A stretch of 52,619 nucleotides of DNA from JANLUX01 sp031366005. GTDB taxonomy: Bacteria; Bacteroidota; Bacteroidia; AKYH767-A; OLB10. The translations under genes were made by a program, and so were the position numbers. Of the stretch, positions 43,271 to 49,816 are shown piece by piece (within the stretch, counting starts at the first letter, position 1; each line of letters starts with the position of its first letter). The DNA lies in the NCBI GenBank assembly GCA_031366005.1, contig JANLZB010000084.1, positions 1 through 52,619 of the forward strand, given 5' to 3'. The notes below the pieces were generated by a model. It searched no databases and was not told the origin of the DNA. It saw only the letters and a program-made list of their open reading frames with translations.

Positions 43271-44188
43271 CTACTCCGCTTTTTTATCATTATTGTAGTA
43301 TTCCTTCACCAGGTATTTGGAAATTCTGACATTTATATCATGATCAGGTACTGCAATATGGTAATAAATATCAGCATCGCTTTCACTAATGATAGTACAC
43401 CATATTATCTCACCTGTTAGGGTTATTATCTCATCAAAGTTATAGGCACGAAAATCGGCATTTGAACTTTGATAAATAGCTGAGGTGAGAGAATCGTAAG
43501 GTTCAAATTGGATCATGTTAGTATTATCAGGCTGCTTCTTTATATCACTTTTTAAGATAATAGCCCTGGTATCACGTCCAACCCTTCTAACCACATAATC
43601 AATTTTTGTTAAATCTGCATTGAGTATCGTACAGTAAATACTGTCATTATTTCTTGTAATAATTAAATCTTTATTCAAGGTTTTATCCTTTCCACTCGGA
43701 TAAAAAGTTGGCTTAGATTGAATTGTTTTTTCACTTTTAGCAGTTGTTGGATGTAATGGCTCATCGTTAATAGTATTATTTAAAAGATAACTTTTATATG
43801 CTATAATCTTATTGCTTTTACCTCCTGATGGCATGTATTCTATTTTATTATCAATCAACAACCTTTTGATAAATCCTTTAATTGTATCTCCCGAAGTTTT
43901 TATGATGAGATCATACACCTTTTTTATAGCGTGGTTTTTCTCATCGAAATTTATTTCATAATCATTAGTTGCAATTGCATGCACATCTTCAGTAAGTACT
44001 TCTGAAAAATTTCCGTTACTAACATACTGCACACGAACGGAATCAATTTTCCAAAGTGTAGTTTGCTTTAATATTTTTCCTGACCACAAATAAATCTCGC
44101 TTCTTCCCTGATAAAGTGAGGTATCCTGTGCATGTGTAAGCAGATTCACAAAAAGCAAAATGAATACATGAATAATTATTTTTTTCAT
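43271..44188 (-). CDS. Secreted hypothetical protein (305 aa)
   Basis: The signal peptide is MKKIIIHVFILLFVNLLTHAQ. The mature part appears beta-rich, with short repeated strands of similar shape: YLWSGKILKQTTLWKIDSVRVQY, DLIIKTSGDTIKGFIKRLLI, DLIITRNNDSIYCTILNADL and EIITLTGEIIWCTIISES. These look like four or more copies of a small beta module in which a D-x-I segment precedes a W/Y-C-T or K-G-F strand. I do not recognise the family. It is the last gene of a three-gene cluster with 17 nt to the preceding gene. Confidence 0.7.
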   Translation of the reverse strand: MKKIIIHVFILLFVNLLTHAQDTSLYQGRSEIYLWSGKILKQTTLWKIDSVRVQYVSNGNFSEVLTEDVHAIATNDYEINFDEKNHAIKKVYDLIIKTSGDTIKGFIKRLLIDNKIEYMPSGGKSNKIIAYKSYLLNNTINDEPLHPTTAKSEKTIQSKPTFYPSGKDKTLNKDLIITRNNDSIYCTILNADLTKIDYVVRRVGRDTRAIILKSDIKKQPDNTNMIQFEPYDSLTSAIYQSSNADFRAYNFDEIITLTGEIIWCTIISESDADIYYHIAVPDHDINVRISKYLVKEYYNNDKKAE

Positions 44189-44205
44189 AAGTGCATTTTA
44201 TTAAT

Positions 44206-44514
44206 TTATAATATCGTGATTACGGGTTTGTTTTTTGGGAAGGTAATTTTTACTACTCCCCATTTGCTTTCTTTAAAATCAATTTGATTAATTTCATCCA
44301 TGTTCATTTCGTGCAGGCTTTCATCTTTCAAATAAACAATCCAGTATTCATGCACTTCGAAGAGAAGAATTTTTGAAATAGTTGATTTATCTACCTCTGT
44401 AATTTTGCCTGTTCCAAGCGATTTTAAATCCTCTTTTTTATTTAGGTCAGGCAAATCACTTACCCCTGCAAAAAATAAAGCGGTTATTATAAATAGAATA
44501 TGTATAGAATTCAT
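44206..44514 (-). CDS. Small secreted hypothetical protein (102 aa)
   Basis: The N-terminus MNSIHILFIITALFFAG is a signal peptide or membrane anchor. The remainder is polar with predicted strands KILLFEVHEYWIVYLKDES and WGVVKITFPKNKPVITIL. No family is recognised. It sits between the CsgG/TolB-like gene (12 nt upstream) and the 305-residue secreted protein (17 nt downstream), so it is likely co-transcribed with both. Confidence 0.6.
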   Translation of the reverse strand: MNSIHILFIITALFFAGVSDLPDLNKKEDLKSLGTGKITEVDKSTISKILLFEVHEYWIVYLKDESLHEMNMDEINQIDFKESKWGVVKITFPKNKPVITIL

Positions 44515-44526
44515 GAGCGATTTATT

Positions 44527-45681
44527 TTAACGGTTTTTTGGTTTTTTGTAAATATTAAATCCAACCGAGAATCCATAAAGCGTTCCTTCTTTTTTAGGAA
44601 TCGCATATACGTTTACAGGAATATTAAGATACCCTGATTTAAATGTTCTCCCGAATCCTAAAAAAAGAGCTGTCGAAAGTGTGGGGTCACCTCTGCTGTC
44701 TAAATGATTACTAATAGGATTTGGATTTGCAACAGGATTTGAGTCTTGCTGGAGTGTATTCCATTCATCTTTCAAATACCATTTATGTGGATCGTTTCCT
44801 AATGCCATGCCGGCATCCTGAAAACTTTCTGCTTTGGTAACAATCCTAAAGGTGGGACCAAAGGCAATTTCCCAACCACCTTTACCCATCCTGAAGCCGT
44901 TTAAAAAAGTTAAAGAAGGAATTATCCTGCCTGATTCAAGACCACTGATTGCAGGAATTAATTCAAGTAGCGCTCTGAAATTTCCTGCGCTTATATATTG
45001 TTTTTCAAATTGCCAACCTATCACGAATGTGGTAGGATACATATCAAATCCTCCATTACTTTTTGGTGCCCTCAACACTTTGCCTGCATCGCCTGTTGCT
45101 GTTGAAATACCCATTCTTGGTCCATTGAGATTAATATCATTGCGCGGACTTGAAATAGGTGCATCGTTATACACTAATAAATCCATTGTGTTTTGATCAG
45201 GGGTAATTCCCAGGATTTTTTGTACAGAAATTCCAATCATGCGTTGCAGTTCCGGTTGTAAATTCAAATATTCAGCAGTGTTTTCTTTTTCAATTTCACC
45301 ACTTTTAATATCAAAAACTTTTAGTGCTATAACAATCTTCTCACCGAATCGCTGAACACTTCCTGAAATCATTTTATCCACTCCAAGTGATTTGCCTGCT
45401 GCAATTACACAGGTTTTTCCAAAACAGGTTTTGATATCAATATTATTTTTCTTTATCAGTTCTTCTATATCGTATTTGTCCATCATAGAATAAACGTTGG
45501 CTTTTTCAAGCTCAAGCCTCACCATATAACTAACAGCTTCGGCATCCTGAATTACTCCTTTGCTGTCTATTCCAAGAACTGCCACTACAGGTTTTTGATT
45601 TTGACCTTTGGCAATAAATGGCGTTACGGAAATCATAAGTCCAATGGACATAATAATAGTTGCGATGATTTTCTTTTTCAT
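44527..45681 (-). CDS. Secreted CsgG/TolB-N-like protein with beta-rich C-terminal domain
   Basis: The 384-residue product has a signal peptide (MKKKIIATIIMSIGLMISVTPFIAKGQ). Residues 30-165 follow the CsgG/LpoB/TolB-N-like pattern: VVAVLGIDSKGV, then YMVRLELEKANVYSMMDKYD, CFGKTCVIAAGKSLGVDKMI and SGSVQRFGEKIVIALKVFD. This alpha/beta domain is common in Bacteroidota envelope proteins. The second half consists of alternating hydrophobic strands (FVIGWQFEKQYI, WEIAFGPTFRIV, LFLGFGRTFKSG) ending GFSVGFNIYKKP, like an outer-membrane beta-barrel or a barrel-like domain. It leads a three-gene cluster. Confidence 0.72.
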   Translation of the reverse strand: MKKKIIATIIMSIGLMISVTPFIAKGQNQKPVVAVLGIDSKGVIQDAEAVSYMVRLELEKANVYSMMDKYDIEELIKKNNIDIKTCFGKTCVIAAGKSLGVDKMISGSVQRFGEKIVIALKVFDIKSGEIEKENTAEYLNLQPELQRMIGISVQKILGITPDQNTMDLLVYNDAPISSPRNDINLNGPRMGISTATGDAGKVLRAPKSNGGFDMYPTTFVIGWQFEKQYISAGNFRALLELIPAISGLESGRIIPSLTFLNGFRMGKGGWEIAFGPTFRIVTKAESFQDAGMALGNDPHKWYLKDEWNTLQQDSNPVANPNPISNHLDSRGDPTLSTALFLGFGRTFKSGYLNIPVNVYAIPKKEGTLYGFSVGFNIYKKPKNR

Positions 45682-46118
45682 ATTTTTTTTGTTTGAATGG
45701 TTTTTTTGTTTGAATTAATTTACAGAGGCAAGATTAGGGTAGTTGTTTCGCAAAGTATTATTGGTTTTTATCTCCTCTTCCGTGAAGATTATAGTTTTTG
45801 CTTATTTGTATTTATCCTGTATCATCATTTAAAAAAAATGCAACTTTTAATTACAAGCCACACTAAATTTGCATCAGATCCTAAAATATATTTAGCGGTA
45901 ATTGAAATATGCAAAACATTTTTACGTACCATTAAATGATAATCATGAGAATAGTTATTTATTCAAATGAAAAAAAAATTAAATGAAAAGCAGATTAGTC
46001 GTAGAGATTTAAATTCGCAGTTAAAAGAGATTATGAATGTCGGATTAATGTTCTATAGCGTTTATTTTACTTTTATCTGCTATCAATTGGTGGTTTGATT
46101 ATTGAATATAATTTTAAT
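45682..46118. other. 437-nt AT-rich spacer
   Basis: The spacer separates the CsgG-like gene from a small lipoprotein gene. Apart from the doubtful ORF at 45967-46098 I see no gene, strong hairpin or repeat array in it. Confidence 0.5.
45967..46098 (+). CDS. Possible small protein (43 aa), doubtful
   Basis: The frame starts MKKKLNEKQISRRDLNSQLK and ends with a hydrophobic segment (FYSVYFTFICYQLVV). The basic N-terminus plus a C-terminal hydrophobic tail could be a tail-anchored microprotein. It is not recognised and could be chance in AT-rich DNA. Confidence 0.25.
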   Translation: MKKKLNEKQISRRDLNSQLKEIMNVGLMFYSVYFTFICYQLVV

Positions 46119-46526
46119 ATGAAAAGAAAATATTTATTAACGCTGGTTTTGGTTTCGATGCTGGCGGCTTGTACAAAAGATAATACAGAAGTTACACCTG
46201 CTGATACACGTGATAAATTTGTTGGCAACTGGTTGTGCAATGAAGGGAGTGGAACCCCATTTACAATTGTAATCAGCAAGACAGGCAGCAATGAATTAAC
46301 CATAAAAAATTTTAGTAATTATGGTGATCATGGAAATGCAAAATGTGAGATGTCAGGTGATAACACATTTGTAATTTCAGCACAGGATTTTAATGATTTA
46401 CCAAATGTAGAAGATACCGTATCATCAGGTTTTGGAACTTACAGCAATACAAGTAATCAGGAAAAAATAAAAATGGGTTATAAAGTGAATGGAGTAGATT
46501 ACAATAATGTAACCTGTACAAAATAA
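46119..46526 (+). CDS. Small lipoprotein (135 aa)
   Basis: The start at 46119 gives MKRKYLLTLVLVSMLAAC followed by TKDNTE, a clear lipobox; an in-frame ATG at the upstream end would place eight residues before it and harm the signal. The mature protein has a DKFVGNWLCNEGSG segment typical of small lipocalin-like or META-like beta-barrel lipoproteins of Bacteroidota. TFVISAQDFND and INGVDYNN-like strands follow (KVNGVDYNNVTCTK). Function unknown. Its stop lies eight bases from that of the convergent CNNM gene. Confidence 0.75.
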   Translation: MKRKYLLTLVLVSMLAACTKDNTEVTPADTRDKFVGNWLCNEGSGTPFTIVISKTGSNELTIKNFSNYGDHGNAKCEMSGDNTFVISAQDFNDLPNVEDTVSSGFGTYSNTSNQEKIKMGYKVNGVDYNNVTCTK

Positions 46527-46533
46527 GAGTATA

Positions 46534-47850
46534 TTATTCTTTTTCTTCAGACACAGAATCGGGATTAATAACTACCATTTTAACTGAGTCAACACTATGT
46601 TTAAAACGTTTAAGAATAGTAAACTCATATCCTTCAAAAACACGTTTTTCATTTACAGCAGGTATGCGTCCATAGATATAATTTAATAATCCGGAAATAG
46701 TATCGTAGTTAGGACTCTCAGGCAATTCTGATGGCAGCACATCGTTTACATCCGAAATATTAGCAGTAGCATTCACTATAAATTCCGTTTCACTTCTCTT
46801 TTCAACAGGCGGTTTTTCATCATCATATTCATCCTGTATTTCACCCACCAGTTCTTCAATAATATCTTCCATAGTAACGATGCCGGCAGTGCCTCCAAAT
46901 TCATTGGTAACAATTGCCATTTGAATATGCTGCGTCTGAAATTCACGCAGCAAATCATTAATTCGTTTGTTCAATGGAATAAAATAAGCAGGTCGCAAAA
47001 AATCGTTAATGCCTTTAAAATTTTTTTCATGCATTATGCGGAGCAAATCTTTACTGTAAATAACTCCAATTATATTGTCGAGTGATTCCTGGTAAACAGG
47101 CATACGGGAGTAACCTTCTTCAATTACTTTAGTGAAAATTTCTTCACGTGTTGAATTAGCATCAATTGCAGCCACTTTAACGCGTGGAATTAGTATTTGC
47201 CTTACCACCCGTTCATCAAACTCAAAAACATTTTGAATCAGATCATGTTCTGATGTTCTTATGGCTCCGCCTTCTTCACTTTCAGTTAATATTAAACGTA
47301 GCTCATCTTCGGTATGCACATCTTTCGCTTTGGTCATATCAATTCCTATGATGCGCATAATAAAATTTGAAAAGCGATTTAAAAACCAGATAAAAGGTTT
47401 AAATATGAGATAAAAAATTCGCAAGGGCAAGGACACGAAAATTGCTGTCTTGAGTGGATTAGTAATCGCATAATACTTGGGGCCTAGCTCTCCGAAAATA
47501 ATATGCATAACCGTGATAAGGATAAAAGCTGCAGGTACTGCAATGGTATGTACAATACTGATATCAGGTTTATATCCTAACGCATCAAAAAGCTTTACAA
47601 TTATATTAGTAGCAACACTTTCTCCAACCCAGCCCAGTCCCAAACTGGCAATAGTAATTCCAAGTTGAGTAGCGCTGAGGTATTTATCAAGATTCTCAAC
47701 GATGTGTTTGGTAAATCGCGCAAAGCGTTTGCCTTTGCTGGCCTGCAAATCAATTTGAGAAATACGAACCTTTACTATTGCAAACTCGGTGGCAACAAAA
47801 AATCCATTTAAAAAAACCAGGAAAATGGTAAAGAGTATATCGCCTATCAT
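46534..47850 (-). CDS. CNNM/HlyC-CorC family membrane protein with CBS pair
   Basis: The 438-residue protein has an N-terminal DUF21 membrane domain of about four spans (to about 190; FFVATEFAIVKVRISQI, IASLGLGWVGESVA). A CBS pair follows (about 205-335; IPRVKVAAIDANSTREEI, MAIVTNEFGGTAGIVTMEDI). The C-terminal CorC_HlyC domain (about 350-430) includes NYDTISGLLNYIYGRIP. Family members are linked to magnesium or other divalent cation export and are often named hemolysin-like from history only. It sits in the inner membrane. The CBS pair probably binds adenine nucleotides. Confidence 0.92.
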   Translation of the reverse strand: MIGDILFTIFLVFLNGFFVATEFAIVKVRISQIDLQASKGKRFARFTKHIVENLDKYLSATQLGITIASLGLGWVGESVATNIIVKLFDALGYKPDISIVHTIAVPAAFILITVMHIIFGELGPKYYAITNPLKTAIFVSLPLRIFYLIFKPFIWFLNRFSNFIMRIIGIDMTKAKDVHTEDELRLILTESEEGGAIRTSEHDLIQNVFEFDERVVRQILIPRVKVAAIDANSTREEIFTKVIEEGYSRMPVYQESLDNIIGVIYSKDLLRIMHEKNFKGINDFLRPAYFIPLNKRINDLLREFQTQHIQMAIVTNEFGGTAGIVTMEDIIEELVGEIQDEYDDEKPPVEKRSETEFIVNATANISDVNDVLPSELPESPNYDTISGLLNYIYGRIPAVNEKRVFEGYEFTILKRFKHSVDSVKMVVINPDSVSEEKE

Positions 47851-47911
47851 TAATGTTAAACCTAATTAACGGAACAAATATAATGCGTTTGGTGATGATG
47901 GATAAGCGCTT

Positions 47912-48229
47912 TCATAGTTTATTGTTTTCGCTGTGACGGTTTTCATCTCTCAATGTTTTTTTCTTAATGTTTTCAATGAGTGCTTTCTCCAGATCAACAC
48001 CTGTCTGATTGGCAAGGCAAATAAGAACAAATAACACATCAGCCATTTCATCAGCTAAATTATTTTCTTTTTCAATATTTTTAAATGATTGTTCTCCATA
48101 AGTGCGGGCTATGATGCGTGCAAGCTCACCTACTTCTTCAGTAAGTAAAACCATATTGGTTAGTTCATTAAAATAACGCACACCATATTTTTTTATCCAG
48201 TCATCAACTGTTTTTTGTGCCAGTTTCAT
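47912..48229 (-). CDS. MazG-like nucleotide pyrophosphohydrolase
   Basis: The 105-residue protein has the MazG/all-alpha NTP pyrophosphatase fold signature. Metal-binding LLTEEVGELARII (EExxE) is at about 29-41, and LADEMADVLFVLICLAN (ExxDxxF) at about 61-77. It should hydrolyse (d)NTPs or a modified nucleotide to the monophosphate and PPi, for housecleaning. It follows dtd by 46 nt on the same strand. Three 8-nt repeats (48241-48264) lie in its leader. Confidence 0.88.
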   Translation of the reverse strand: MKLAQKTVDDWIKKYGVRYFNELTNMVLLTEEVGELARIIARTYGEQSFKNIEKENNLADEMADVLFVLICLANQTGVDLEKALIENIKKKTLRDENRHSENNKL

Positions 48230-48240
48230 TTTTCAATTTC

Positions 48241-48264
48241 CAAATTATCAAATTATCAAATTAT
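48241..48264 (-). repeat. Three tandem octamers upstream of the mazG-like gene
   Basis: The plus strand reads CAAATTAT three times without interruption, 12 nt before the start codon at 48229. The unit length is eight, unlike the heptamer arrays elsewhere. Confidence 0.85.
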
Positions 48265-48275
48265 AATCATCAAAG

Positions 48276-48728
48276 TCAAATCCTTTCTTTAGTATCAATA
48301 ATAATCGTTACAGGTCCATCATTCGTTAAAGTCACCTTCATATCTGCACCAAACTCACCAGTCATAATTTCTTTTTGTATTTCTTTTGATATACATTGAA
48401 TAAACTGATTATAAAGCGGAATTGCCTGCTCCGGACGGGCAGCTTTAATGTAAGAAGGACGGTTTCCTTTTTTTGTTAATGCATGTAAAGTAAACTGGCT
48501 GATGATCATAAGCTCACCATTTACATCTGTTACCGAAAGATTCATCACACCATCAGCGTCATTAAAAATACGAAGTCTTGGAATTTTCGCACAAAGCCAG
48601 TTTACATCTTCTTCAATGTCGGTGGTTTCTATACCAAGCAAAATCACTAAGCCATGGGCAATTCTTTTTTTTGAGTCAGTATTGATAACAACACTTGCTT
48701 CACTTACACGCTGAATAACGGCACGCAT
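48276..48728 (-). CDS. dtd: D-aminoacyl-tRNA deacylase
   Basis: The 150-residue protein starts MRAVIQRVSEASVVI, the standard Dtd N-terminus. It has the catalytic-site motif SQFTLHA (about 77-83; usual SQFTLxA/G). KKGNRPSYIKAARPEQA corresponds to the GxRPSFxxAxxPxxA segment with the gating Pro. It hydrolyses D-amino acids, and glycine, mischarged on tRNA. It acts as a homodimer in the cytoplasm. The gene is between rsgA (32 nt upstream) and the mazG-like gene; the three are probably one operon. Confidence 0.97.
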   Translation of the reverse strand: MRAVIQRVSEASVVINTDSKKRIAHGLVILLGIETTDIEEDVNWLCAKIPRLRIFNDADGVMNLSVTDVNGELMIISQFTLHALTKKGNRPSYIKAARPEQAIPLYNQFIQCISKEIQKEIMTGEFGADMKVTLTNDGPVTIIIDTKERI

Positions 48729-48760
48729 AATTTTATAGGGAGTAAATTTTAATTATTAAA

Positions 48761-49678
48761 CTAACGGAAAATATCTTCATTTCTCAGCATACTTAAATAA
48801 TTATAATAACGCATTGGATGTATTTCTCCGGCTTCAACAGCTTTTTTTACAGCACATTCTTTTTCATTCTGATGTAGACAATTATGAAAATGACATTGAT
48901 TTAAAAGCTCACGCATCTCAACAAAATAATGACCGATTTCTGCAGGATTAAAATCAATATTTACAAATTCTTTGATGCCTGGTGTATCTATAATGTGTCC
49001 ACCATTTTTAAGGCGGTGCATCTCAGCAAAAGTTGTAGTATGTTTTCCCTTTTGAAATTGCCGAGATATATCTCCAACCTTTAAGTTTAATTTGGGTTCA
49101 ATAGCATTTATCAGGCTTGACTTGCCAACACCTGAATGACCTGCAAACAAATTTATTTTCTCCGTGAGCTGATCGCGCAATTCATCAATGCCTTCATTGC
49201 TAACTGCTGATACTCTTATGCAATGATAACCGAGTGGCTCATAAATAGAAATATAATCCTGCTGCACTTCTTCAATGTCATCTTTAAACAAATCTGATTT
49301 ATTAAAAACCAGTGAAACAGGGATCCTGAAGCTTTCTGCTGCTGCTATAAAACGATCAATAAAACCGGTGGATGTCTTAGGAAAAACAGGCGTAACAATC
49401 AGCCATGCACGATCAACATTTGCAGCAAGAATATGACTTTGTTTACTTAGCTTAACTGACTTGCGGATGATATAATTTTTTCGTGGGAGTACATTTAAAA
49501 TCACTCCTGTATTGTTGTCCGTCATTTCAAATTCCACATTATCACCAACGGAAGCGGGAGTGGTGCTGTCAATATTTTTTAAACGAAGTTGTCCGCGAAC
49601 ACGGCATGGTATAATTTCTCCATCCTCTGTTTCTACATCATACCAACTGCCAGTAGTTTTTAAAACCAGTCCCTGCAT
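48761..49678 (-). CDS. rsgA: Ribosome small-subunit-dependent GTPase A
   Basis: The 305-residue protein is a circularly permuted GTPase. An N-terminal OB fold (about 1-75) is followed by G4 FNKSD (about 120), G5 SAVSNEG, G1 GHSGVGKSSLIN (about 178-189) and G3 DTPGI (about 226). The C-terminal zinc motif is CHFHNCLHQNEKECAV (Cys-x4-Cys-x-His-x5-Cys type, about 258-273). It helps mature the 30S subunit and is cytoplasmic. It heads the rsgA-dtd-mazG-like run. Its leader has five loose heptamers. Confidence 0.97.
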   Translation of the reverse strand: MQGLVLKTTGSWYDVETEDGEIIPCRVRGQLRLKNIDSTTPASVGDNVEFEMTDNNTGVILNVLPRKNYIIRKSVKLSKQSHILAANVDRAWLIVTPVFPKTSTGFIDRFIAAAESFRIPVSLVFNKSDLFKDDIEEVQQDYISIYEPLGYHCIRVSAVSNEGIDELRDQLTEKINLFAGHSGVGKSSLINAIEPKLNLKVGDISRQFQKGKHTTTFAEMHRLKNGGHIIDTPGIKEFVNIDFNPAEIGHYFVEMRELLNQCHFHNCLHQNEKECAVKKAVEAGEIHPMRYYNYLSMLRNEDIFR

Positions 49679-49688
49679 TGGGCGAAAT

Positions 49689-49723
49689 TATAGTTTAAAG
49701 TCTGGAGTTTAAAGATTAAAGTT
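49689..49723 (-). repeat. Five degenerate heptamers in the rsgA leader
   Basis: The plus strand reads TATAGTT, TAAAGTC, TGGAGTT, TAAAGAT, TAAAGTT in a 7-nt phase. The unit resembles, but is not the same as, those before the S9A peptidase and aroC genes. Confidence 0.6.
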
Positions 49724-49768
49724 CATTTGAAACCAGAGAATATAGAATTGGGAAAAAAATGGTCACAA

Positions 49769-49797
49769 AAAATGCGCACTGTTCAGGTGCGCATTTT
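49769..49797 (-). terminator. Terminator of the giant adhesin gene
   Basis: Perfect 11-bp stem (AAAATGCGCAC with its complement) around loop TGTTCAG. On the minus strand it is followed by a T run. It lies 20 nt after the stop codon at 49817. Confidence 0.92.
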
Positions 49798-49816
49798 CTA
49801 TTTAGATTATAATTTT

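Noticed and set aside
45697..45939. 80-codon plus-strand frame upstream of the small lipoprotein gene
   Set aside because: No recognisable pattern, no plausible start, and it begins opposite the leader of the CsgG-like gene; probably chance in AT-rich DNA.
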